DNA of 64,000 bases from QHXM01 sp032160705. Lineage in GTDB: Bacteria; Acidobacteriota; Blastocatellia; Pyrinomonadales; Pyrinomonadaceae. Positions within the stretch are counted from its first letter, which is position 1. Each line of letters opens with the position of its first letter. Of this stretch, positions 26,878 through 33,691 are shown piece after piece. Both the position numbers and the translations under genes were made by a program. The stretch spans positions 1 to 64,000 of the forward strand of contig JAVHVE010000068.1 of the NCBI GenBank assembly GCA_032160705.1, read 5' to 3'. The notes under the pieces were generated by a model, which was given only the letters and a program-made list of their open reading frames with translations, was not told the origin of the DNA and did not search any database.

Positions 26878-26898
26878 CTTGACAAGAAGAGACTCAAG
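26878..26898. promoter_or_regulatory. HspR-type operator (HAIR-like)
   Basis: CTTGACA, seven bases, ACTCAAG. The HAIR consensus is CTTGAGT-N7-ACTCAAG; the right half is perfect and the left matches 5 of 7. It overlaps the -35 hexamer of the hsp20 promoter, where a bound repressor would block RNA polymerase. No hspR gene is in the window. Confidence 0.65.
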
Positions 26899-26907
26899 AT
26901 TTATTAT
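26879..26907 (+). promoter_or_regulatory. Promoter of the hsp20-clpB block
   Basis: TTGACA (26879-26884), 17 bases, TATTAT (26902-26907). Transcription would start near 26914, giving a leader of about 90 bases to the hsp20 ATG. Confidence 0.75.
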
Positions 26908-27006
26908 CCGTTTGTGCTCATCAGCCGAAAGCCTTGCGATTTTCTACGGTTTTTGGCTGTAGTTTGCCTGAAAGAGAAATATTGAGAAGCAAAGGAGAAG
27001 TTCATC

Positions 27007-27546
27007 ATGGGCATAGTTCGTTACGACCCATTCCGCGACCTACGCAGTCTTCAGGACGAGGTCAATCGTCTGTTTTCCACCAATTTGTCACGTGTTTTCG
27101 GTGACGAAGGGATAGCTCGCGGGGCCTGGAATCCGACCGTGGACATCTATGAGAACAAGGATCAGATAGTGATTGAGGCGGAGCTTCCCGGCATGAACCG
27201 CGAGGATTTCGATCTGTCGTTCGAGAACAACGTCATTACTTTGCGCGGCGAGCGGCGCTTTGAGAAGAAGGATGAATCGGATAACTACCACCGCGTCGAG
27301 CGGTCTTACGGTTCCTTCACGCGCTCGTTTACGCTGCCGCCGACCGTCTCTGGCGAAGGCACTGCGGCTGAATATCGCAACGGCGTTCTGCGCGTCACAC
27401 TCCCTAAGCGCGAGGAAGTCAAAGCGCGGCGCATAGAGATTCAGGGCGAGAGCAATGAAGCCAAAGCTCCGCGCACCATCGAAGCGAAGGCCGAAAGCTC
27501 TCAGGATGAGAAAACCGATAAGACGATGAAAGCGTCCGGTCGCTAA
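27007..27546 (+). CDS. Small heat-shock protein, Hsp20 family
   Basis: 179 residues with a central alpha-crystallin domain (about 38-140: NPTVDIYENKDQIVIEAELPG, YGSFTRSFTLPPTV, AAEYRNGVLRVTLPK). It holds unfolding proteins for refolding by ClpB/Hsp70. The N-terminal arm (YDPFRDLRSLQDEVNRLF) is typical, and the C-terminal tail of about 30 residues is charged and lacks the usual I-X-I motif. AAAGGAG precedes the ATG. First gene of the chaperone island, behind the HAIR-like operator. Confidence 0.95.
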   Translation: MGIVRYDPFRDLRSLQDEVNRLFSTNLSRVFGDEGIARGAWNPTVDIYENKDQIVIEAELPGMNREDFDLSFENNVITLRGERRFEKKDESDNYHRVERSYGSFTRSFTLPPTVSGEGTAAEYRNGVLRVTLPKREEVKARRIEIQGESNEAKAPRTIEAKAESSQDEKTDKTMKASGR

Positions 27547-27555
27547 TAACTTCTT

Positions 27556-27623
27556 CGTGACGGGTGACGGGTGACAAGTGACAGGAATTGGGTTTTAATC
27601 TTGTCACTTAGTCACCTGTCACG
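27556..27623. repeat. Heptad hairpin, word GTGACGG/GTGACAG
   Basis: Left arm of GTGACGG, GTGACGG, GTGACAA, GTGACAG (27556-27585); right arm of TTGTCAC, TTAGTCA, CCTGTCAC (27600-27623). It lies between hsp20 and clpB and could affect read-through or mRNA stability within the block. Confidence 0.85.
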
Positions 27624-27639
27624 ATTTACGGATTGAGAG

Positions 27640-30234
27640 ATGCGTTTAGATAAATTCACACTACGCGGCCAGGAAGCCATTCAATCAGCCATCGAAGTTG
27701 CCGAGCGCAACCAGAACCAGCAGGTTGAGCCGGAGCATGTGCTCTTTGCCATGCTTGAGCAACCTGAAGGCATCGTGCGGCCTGTGCTTGGCAAGTTGGG
27801 TGCGAACGTGCAGGTCGTGTTGAACGACGTGCAGGCGGCGGTCGCGCGCTTTCCGCGTGTGCAGGGTGGGCAGCAGTATTTCAGTCCGCGCCTCAGCCAG
27901 GTTTTCACGGCCTCTGAGAAAAAAGCCAAAGAGATGCAGGACGAGTACATCTCGACCGAGCATCTCCTGCTGGCCATCGTTGCCGAAAAAGATGGAGAGG
28001 CGGGAAAAATCTTACGCCAGCACGGCGTCAACCATGACGACCTGTTGAAGGTGATTGAGCAGACACGCGGAGGCTCGCGCATCACGGATCAGAATGCGGA
28101 AGAAAATTATCAGGCTCTCTCCAAGTATGCCAAAGACCTGACAGACCTTGCTCGTCAGGGCAAGCTCGATCCAGTCATCGGGCGCGACGACGAAATTCGC
28201 CGCACCATACAGGTTCTCTCGCGCCGCACGAAGAATAATCCTGTGCTGATTGGCGAACCCGGCGTCGGCAAGACGGCTATCGTCGAAGGACTCGCGCAAA
28301 GGATTGTTTCCGGTGACGTGCCTGAGACTCTGCGCAACAAGCGACTGGTTGGACTCGACCTCGGCTCGATGCTGGCGGGCGCGAAGTATCGTGGCGAGTT
28401 TGAAGATCGCTTGAAAGCGGTCTTGAAAGAGATTGAGAACGCGCAGGGGCAGATTGTCCTTTTCATTGACGAGCTGCACACGCTGGTCGGCGCGGGCGCT
28501 GCCGAAGGCGCGATTGATGCCTCGAACATGTTGAAGCCTGCGCTGGCGCGCGGCGAGTTGCGCTGCGTGGGCGCAACCACGCTCAACGAATACAAGAAGT
28601 ACATTGAAAAGGACGCTGCGCTTGAGCGTCGTTTCCAGCAGGTTTATGTCGGTGAGCCGAGCGTTGAAGACACGATTGCGATTTTGCGCGGGCTGAAAGA
28701 GCGTTACGAAGTGCATCACGGAGTGCGTATCAAGGATTCCGCGATTGTCGCCGCAGCCACGCTCTCGAATCGCTACATCACGGATCGTTTCCTGCCGGAC
28801 AAAGCGATTGACCTGATTGACGAGGCCGCCTCGCGCCTCCGCATCGAGATTGATTCCCTTCCCCAGGAGATAGACCAGTTGGAGCGCGAAATCCTGCAAC
28901 TGGAGATTGAGCGTCAGGCTCTCGGGCGCGAAGAGGACGAAAAATCTAAAGCGCGGCTGAAAGACATCGAGCAGCGCATCGCCGATCTCAAGGAGAAATC
29001 CGGGGGGATGAAGGCGAAGTGGCAATCCGAGAAGGAAGAGATTGAGCGCATGCGCGCGGCCAAGAATGAATTAGAGCAGTTGCGCCTGCAACTCGATCAG
29101 GCGCGCAACGCAGGCGATCTGGCAAAGGCTGCGGAATTACAGTACGGCAAGATTCCTGAGTTGGAGTCGAAGCTGGCAGCCGAGCAAGAGAAGCTCGCGG
29201 AATTGCAGCGCGATGGCGTGATGCTCAAGGAAGAAGTTGACGAAGAAGACGTGGCCGAAGTGGTGGCCAAGTGGACGGGTGTACCCGTCACGAAGATGCT
29301 CGAAGGCGAGATGCAGAAGCTTGTCACGATGGAAGAGCGCCTTCGGCAGCGTGTCATCGGCCAGGACGAGGCTTTGACTGCTGTTGCTAATGCGGTGCGG
29401 CGCGCGCGCGCCGGGCTGCAAGACCCGAATCGCCCGGTCGGTTCTTTCATCTTCCTGGGGCCGACGGGTGTTGGTAAAACGGAGACAGCGCGGGCGCTCG
29501 CGGAGTTTCTTTTTGATGACGAGCGCGCGATGGTGCGCCTGGACATGTCCGAGTACATGGAGAAGCACGCGGTCTCGCGCATGATCGGAGCGCCGCCGGG
29601 CTACGTCGGCTTTGAGGAAGGCGGCCAGTTGACGGAAGCAGTCCGCCGTCGTCCTTACGCTGTGATTCTCTTTGATGAAATTGAGAAGGCGCACCCCGAT
29701 GTCTTCAACGTCCTGTTGCAGATTCTTGACGACGGGCGGCTAACCGACTCGAAAGGTCGGACGGTGGATTTCAAAAACACCGTTTTGATTATGACTTCTA
29801 ATCTCGGCTCGCGCGAGATACAGGCAGCCGAAGGCGATGAGAAGCAGGTGCGTGAAGCCGTGACGCAGGAATTGCGTCTGCATTTCAAGCCGGAGTTTCT
29901 GAATCGGATTGACGACATCGTCATCTTCCATCAACTCTCGCGCGAGCAGATCGTCGAGATCATTGATGTGCAGCTTGAACGTCTGCGCGCGATGCTCGCG
30001 GAACGCAATATCACGCTCGTCTTGGACGATTCGGCCAGGGCTTTACTGGCTCGTGAAGGCTATGATCCGCACTATGGCGCGCGACCTCTGAAGCGGGCGA
30101 TTCAGACGCTCATTCAGAATCCGCTCGCGGTCAAACTGCTGCGCGGCGAGATCGCGCCGGGACAAACCATTAGCGTTTCGGCTAATGGAGACGAGATGGC
30201 ATTCAAAACTGAAGTCGCTGCGGCAGCAGCGTGA
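27640..30234 (+). CDS. clpB: ATP-dependent disaggregase ClpB
   Basis: 864 residues, a normal ClpB length. The N-domain (RLDKFTLRGQEAIQSAIEVA) precedes nucleotide-binding domain 1 with Walker A GEPGVGKT at about 205 and FIDELHTLVGAG, a full coiled-coil M-domain (about 400-530), and domain 2 with GPTGVGKT at about 607 and VILFDEIEKAHPDVFN. The long M-domain and lack of a ClpP-binding loop mark ClpB rather than ClpA/C. It extracts polypeptides from aggregates together with the DnaK system. dnaK and dnaJ are not in this island. Confidence 0.98.
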   Translation: MRLDKFTLRGQEAIQSAIEVAERNQNQQVEPEHVLFAMLEQPEGIVRPVLGKLGANVQVVLNDVQAAVARFPRVQGGQQYFSPRLSQVFTASEKKAKEMQDEYISTEHLLLAIVAEKDGEAGKILRQHGVNHDDLLKVIEQTRGGSRITDQNAEENYQALSKYAKDLTDLARQGKLDPVIGRDDEIRRTIQVLSRRTKNNPVLIGEPGVGKTAIVEGLAQRIVSGDVPETLRNKRLVGLDLGSMLAGAKYRGEFEDRLKAVLKEIENAQGQIVLFIDELHTLVGAGAAEGAIDASNMLKPALARGELRCVGATTLNEYKKYIEKDAALERRFQQVYVGEPSVEDTIAILRGLKERYEVHHGVRIKDSAIVAAATLSNRYITDRFLPDKAIDLIDEAASRLRIEIDSLPQEIDQLEREILQLEIERQALGREEDEKSKARLKDIEQRIADLKEKSGGMKAKWQSEKEEIERMRAAKNELEQLRLQLDQARNAGDLAKAAELQYGKIPELESKLAAEQEKLAELQRDGVMLKEEVDEEDVAEVVAKWTGVPVTKMLEGEMQKLVTMEERLRQRVIGQDEALTAVANAVRRARAGLQDPNRPVGSFIFLGPTGVGKTETARALAEFLFDDERAMVRLDMSEYMEKHAVSRMIGAPPGYVGFEEGGQLTEAVRRRPYAVILFDEIEKAHPDVFNVLLQILDDGRLTDSKGRTVDFKNTVLIMTSNLGSREIQAAEGDEKQVREAVTQELRLHFKPEFLNRIDDIVIFHQLSREQIVEIIDVQLERLRAMLAERNITLVLDDSARALLAREGYDPHYGARPLKRAIQTLIQNPLAVKLLRGEIAPGQTISVSANGDEMAFKTEVAAAAA

Positions 30235-30236
30235 AA

Positions 30237-30342
30237 AACAGGAGACAGAAGTCAGGAGTCAGAAGTCAGAATATAAGGCTGAGAACCGCATCAACAGATT
30301 TTGCTTTTCTCCTGTCTCCTGTCTTCTGACTTCTGTCTCCTG
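30237..30342. repeat. Heptad hairpin, word GTCAGAA/GTCAGGA
   Basis: Left arm (30237-30270): GGAGACA, GAAGTCA, GGAGTCA, GAAGTCA, GAA. Right arm (30308-30342): inverted complement words (CTGTCTC, CTGTCTT, CTGACTT, CTGTCTC). It lies between clpB and the second hsp20 and ends just before that gene's ribosome site. Confidence 0.88.
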
Positions 30343-30355
30343 CTTTGGAGGATTT

Positions 30356-30805
30356 ATGGCTCGACATTGGGACCCGATACGTGATTTGGTCTCGCTACAA
30401 GACCACATGAACCGTTTGTTTCAGGAAGCGACAGAGCGGCGGGCGCGCGGCGAGGAAGAGAGTGACCAAGATATTGAGCGCGCTGAATGGATCCCGCTGG
30501 CGGACGTTTACCAGACCGAGGGTGAGTACACAGTTGAGATTGACTTGCCCGGAATTGATCGTGATGCCCTTGAGATTAGCCTCGATGATACGAGCAGACT
30601 CGTGATTCGCGGCGAGCGCGTGATTGAGAACGAGGGGCAGCATCGCGTTGAGCGCCCGCGTGGACGATTCCTGAGAAAGTTCGCCGTGCCTGCGACCGTG
30701 GATCAGAAAGCGATTGCCGCTGAATACAAAGATGGCGTGCTGCGCGTCCGTCTGCCCAAACGCAAAGAGCAGAAAGCGCGCCGGGTGGAAATCAAGGTGT
30801 CGTGA
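30356..30805 (+). CDS. Second small heat-shock protein, Hsp20 family
   Basis: 149 residues from the ATG at 30356, with GGAGG 4-5 bases upstream. Alpha-crystallin domain at about 45-145 (WIPLADVYQTEGEYTVEIDLPG, RFLRKFAVPATVDQKAIAAEYKDGVLRVRLPK). It shares the N-terminal pattern (W-D-P-I-R-D-L-V-S-L-Q-D) of the first hsp20, indicating an old duplication around clpB. An ORF extending upstream through the repeat is not real coding. The stop TGA is within the first word of the next heptad hairpin. Confidence 0.95.
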   Translation: MARHWDPIRDLVSLQDHMNRLFQEATERRARGEEESDQDIERAEWIPLADVYQTEGEYTVEIDLPGIDRDALEISLDDTSRLVIRGERVIENEGQHRVERPRGRFLRKFAVPATVDQKAIAAEYKDGVLRVRLPKRKEQKARRVEIKVS

Positions 30806-30876
30806 CAAGTGACAGGTGACAGGTGACAAGAGAAATCTTGCTTTGACCTGTCACCTGTCACCTGTTACCTGTAACG
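30801..30876. repeat. Heptad hairpin, word GTGACAG
   Basis: Left arm CGTGACA, AGTGACA, GGTGACA, GGTGACA, AG; right arm of four complementary words (CTGTCAC, CTGTCAC, CTGTTAC, CTGTAACG). A near-perfect stem of about 28 bp with a short loop. It lies between hsp20 and grpE. Confidence 0.9.
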
Positions 30877-30879
30877 ATC

Positions 30880-31587
30880 ATGGTATCTTTCCGCAGGGAG
30901 AAAAGAAAACGTCGTATGCAAGAGAGCAAGGTGTCTGAAGAGGCACGGGCGGGTGAGCCTGTGCCTGCGAATGATGAGATACATGTGACTGACCGTCGCC
31001 GCTTCAGTCCCGACCGCGAGACGAGCGAGGAGACGGCGGGCGAGGGCGCGGCCAATGATGCGCCGCGCTCGAAACCAAGTTTTGTCGAGCAGTTGGAAGC
31101 GCGTACGCTGGAGGCGGAACGTAAAGTCGCAGACGTGCAGGCGCGTTTCGAGCAGTTACGCTCACAGTTGCAGCGCGAGACGGATGAGACAAGGACGAGG
31201 CTTAATCGCGCGGCGGACGAACGCGCCCGGCGCGAGAAGGCTGAATTTGTCGCGGCGCTTCTGCCTGTCGGAGATAATCTGGGGCGCGCGATTGAAGCCG
31301 CCGAGCAGGGCGGCGGATTGGATTCGCTCTTGAACGGCGTGCGCGGGACATTGACGAATTTCGAGAGCGCGCTCGCGGCTCTGGGCGTCGAGCCTCTCGC
31401 GTCGGTTGGCGCACAGTTTGACCCGGAGTTGCACGAGGCGGTTGATACCGTGGCAGTCGAACCGGAGCGCGAAGGGATTGTGACGGCTGAATACAGTCGC
31501 GGATACAAGATGGGAGATCGGCTCTTGCGACCTGCGCGCGTGCAGGTTGGGCGCGCTCAAGGCGAAGCAAAGAAGGCAGCGGAGTGA
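30880..31587 (+). CDS. grpE: Nucleotide exchange factor GrpE
   Basis: 235 residues (or 223 from the Met at 30916). A charged disordered N-terminus precedes a long coiled coil (LEARTLEAERKVADVQARFEQLRSQL...), the four-helix-bundle region (FVAALLPVGDNLGRAIEAAE) and the C-terminal beta-wing (FDPELHEAVDTVAVEPEREGIVTAEYSRGYKMGDRLLRPARVQVG), the GrpE signature. It releases ADP from DnaK. Finding grpE beside hsp20 and groEL without dnaK is unusual. Confidence 0.95.
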   Translation: MVSFRREKRKRRMQESKVSEEARAGEPVPANDEIHVTDRRRFSPDRETSEETAGEGAANDAPRSKPSFVEQLEARTLEAERKVADVQARFEQLRSQLQRETDETRTRLNRAADERARREKAEFVAALLPVGDNLGRAIEAAEQGGGLDSLLNGVRGTLTNFESALAALGVEPLASVGAQFDPELHEAVDTVAVEPEREGIVTAEYSRGYKMGDRLLRPARVQVGRAQGEAKKAAE

Positions 31588-31592
31588 AGATA

Positions 31593-31696
31593 ATTTTTGA
31601 TTTGCGATTTTTGATTTTTGATTGGAAGAGGAAGAGAACCGCTTTCACAGATTTTAAGTCAGATTCTAAGAATCTGTCCTTGTCCAATCGCAAATT
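31593..31696. repeat. AT-rich heptad hairpin, word TTTTTGA, with nested palindrome
   Basis: Left arm TTTTTGA, TTTGCGA, TTTTTGA, TTTTTGA, TTG (31593-31624); a short right arm CCAATCGCAAATT (31684-31696). Between them lies a second palindrome, CAGATTC-TAA-GAATCTG (31660-31676). Located between grpE and groEL, ending before the groEL ribosome site. Confidence 0.75.
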
Positions 31697-31716
31697 CTGA
31701 CGGGGGAGAATACAAA

Positions 31717-33345
31717 GTGGCAGCGAAACAGTTGAAATTCAGGGAAGAGGCGCGCAGCGCGATGCTTCAGGGTGTGAACACGCTGGCGAATGCGGTGCGT
31801 GTCACGTTGGGGCCGAAAGGGCGCAATGTTGTGCTCGCTAAAAAATTCGGCTCGCCCGTGATTACCAAAGACGGTGTGACGGTGGCGCGAGAGATTGAGT
31901 TGAGCGACAAGTACGAGAACATGGGCGCGCAGATGGTGCGTGAAGTCGCCACCAGGACTAACGACACGGCGGGCGATGGAACGACGACAGCCACCGTGCT
32001 CGCGCAGGCCATTTTTCGTGAAGGCATCAAGAACGTCACGGCGGGCGCTAACCCGATGGCCTTGCAGCGCGGCATTCAGATAGCCACCGAAGCGGCGGTC
32101 GCAGAGCTTGAGCGAATGTCGAAGAAGGTCAAGGGCAAAGAGGAGCTGGCCAACGTCGCCAGTGTCTCTGCGAATAATGATCGCCAGATTGGACAGTTGA
32201 TTTCCGAAGCGATGGAGCAGGTCGGACGTGACGGCGTCGTGACGGTTGAGGAATCGAAGACGCTGCAAACCGAGCTGGACATCGTCGAAGGCATGCAGTT
32301 TGATCGCGGCTATTTGTCATCCTACTTTGTGACCAATCCAGACCGCATGGAAGCGGTGCTCGAAGAGCCTTTGATTCTCCTTCACGAGAAGAAGATTTCG
32401 GCGATGCGTGATTTGCTGCCGGTGCTTGAACAGGTCGTAGGTCAAGGGCGTCCTCTCTTCATCATTGCTGAAGATGTTGAAGGCGACGCGCTGGCCACGC
32501 TCGTCGTCAATCGGCTGCGCGGAACGATCAAGGTGTGCGCCGTCAAAGCTCCGGCCTTCGGCGACCGTCGCAAGGCCATCCTCGATGATCTGGCCGTCCT
32601 GACGGGTGGTCGCGTCATCACGGAAGACCTCGGCATCAAGCTCGAAAACGTGCAGCTTTCCGATCTTGGCTCTGCCAAGCGCATCATTGTTGATAAAGAC
32701 GACACCATCGTTGTCGAAGGCGCGGGAGAAGCCAAGGCAATTCAGGGACGGGTCGCGACAATCAGAGCGCAGATCGAAGAGACCACGTCGGATTACGACC
32801 GCGAGAAGTTGCAGGAGCGCCTGGCGAAACTCGCCGGAGGCGTCGCGGTCGTGCGCGTCGGCGCGGCCACCGAGACCGCTATGAAAGAAATCAAGATGCG
32901 GGTCGAAGATGCTTTGAATGCAACGAAAGCGGCGGCGCAGGAAGGCATCGTGCCGGGCGGCGGCGTGGCGCTGATGCGTGCGGCCAAAGCTCTGGACAAG
33001 TTGACGGCTGATGACGGAGACGTGCTGACCGGCATTAAGATTGTTCGGCGCGCGTTAGAAGAGCCTTTGCGTCGCATCGCCGAGAACGCTGGCGTGGAAG
33101 GCGCGATTGTCGTCGGCAAGATTGAAGAGTCGAAGGGCGCGAAGGGTTTCAACGCGGCGACCGGAGAATACGAAGACCTCGTCGCGGCGGGCATTATTGA
33201 CCCAACCAAAGTCGTCCGTACGGCTTTGCAAAATGCTGCATCAATCGCCGGGCTGATGCTGACGACCGAGGCGGCGGTCACGGACGCGCCGGAGCCGAAG
33301 AAGGCCCAGCCGCCAATGGGCGGCGGTGAAGACTACGACTATTGA
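31717..33345 (+). CDS. groL: Chaperonin GroEL, without adjacent groES
   Basis: 542 residues from a GTG at 31717 with GGGGGAG about 8 bases upstream. Family landmarks: RVTLGPKGRNVVLAKKFGSP, the ATP site NDTAGDGTTTATVLAQAI, apical domain (GYLSSYFVTNPDRMEAVLEE), EGIVPGGGVALMRA. It folds proteins in a 14-mer with GroES. Two oddities: no groES is next to it, and the C-terminus reads PPMGGGEDYDY instead of a Gly-Gly-Met repeat tail. It may be a second, stress-linked GroEL copy. Confidence 0.97.
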   Translation: MAAKQLKFREEARSAMLQGVNTLANAVRVTLGPKGRNVVLAKKFGSPVITKDGVTVAREIELSDKYENMGAQMVREVATRTNDTAGDGTTTATVLAQAIFREGIKNVTAGANPMALQRGIQIATEAAVAELERMSKKVKGKEELANVASVSANNDRQIGQLISEAMEQVGRDGVVTVEESKTLQTELDIVEGMQFDRGYLSSYFVTNPDRMEAVLEEPLILLHEKKISAMRDLLPVLEQVVGQGRPLFIIAEDVEGDALATLVVNRLRGTIKVCAVKAPAFGDRRKAILDDLAVLTGGRVITEDLGIKLENVQLSDLGSAKRIIVDKDDTIVVEGAGEAKAIQGRVATIRAQIEETTSDYDREKLQERLAKLAGGVAVVRVGAATETAMKEIKMRVEDALNATKAAAQEGIVPGGGVALMRAAKALDKLTADDGDVLTGIKIVRRALEEPLRRIAENAGVEGAIVVGKIEESKGAKGFNAATGEYEDLVAAGIIDPTKVVRTALQNAASIAGLMLTTEAAVTDAPEPKKAQPPMGGGEDYDY

Positions 33346-33348
33346 AGA

Positions 33349-33453
33349 AGTAAAAAGGTAAAAGTAAAAAGGCAAAAGTGAGGCGGAGAACCATTTTTGA
33401 TTTTGCTGTGGCTTCCGTCTTCCTTTTGCCTTTTACCTTTTTACTTTTGCCTT
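33349..33453. repeat. AT-rich heptad hairpin, word AGTAAAA/AGGTAAA
   Basis: Left arm AGTAAAA, AGGTAAA, AGTAAAA, AGGCAAA, AGT (33349-33379); right arm CTTTTGC, CTTTTAC, CTTTTTA, CTTTTGC (33422-33453). It follows the groEL stop. Confidence 0.88.
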
Positions 33454-33691
33454 GAGTAATTGGCTTACCAATTGCAGGTGTGAGGTGTGGTATATTGGCC
33501 TTGCATGGAAACGCAACGGCGTTCATGCCCCTCGCATCTAAAAGAAGGCTCGTTTGAGGCCGCTTCATCTGAAATTATGGACGCGGCTCGGGTTTGAAAA
33601 TCAAGACGACACCTTACCGCCAAACATTTGTCACATCCTTGACGTTTGATGGAGGTGAGCATCGCCTTCTAAATTAGTTGAGAAACAAAGA
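33454..33691. other. Upstream region of the clpC-like gene
   Basis: Between the hairpin and the clpC-like gene there is no supported ORF. It holds a perfect dyad AATTGG-CTTA-CCAATT (33458-33473) and an extended -10 promoter candidate at 33488-33496. A GGAGGT at 33651-33656 lies too far (about 36 bases) from the ATG to serve it. Confidence 0.5.
33488..33496 (+). promoter_or_regulatory. Extended -10 promoter candidate for the clpC-like gene
   Basis: TGG followed by TATATT is an extended -10 element; no good -35 hexamer is at the right distance. The dyad at 33458-33473 lies just upstream, about where an activator or repressor could bind. Confidence 0.4.

Noticed and set aside
26878..26898. A CIRCE (HrcA) element before hsp20
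   Set aside because: The CIRCE consensus has TTAGCACTC and GAGTGCTAA with nine bases between; the observed dyad fits HAIR instead. No CIRCE was found before groEL either.
30185..30355. An N-terminal extension of the second Hsp20
   Set aside because: The extension is the translated heptad hairpin; GGAGG and ATG at 30356 match the family start.
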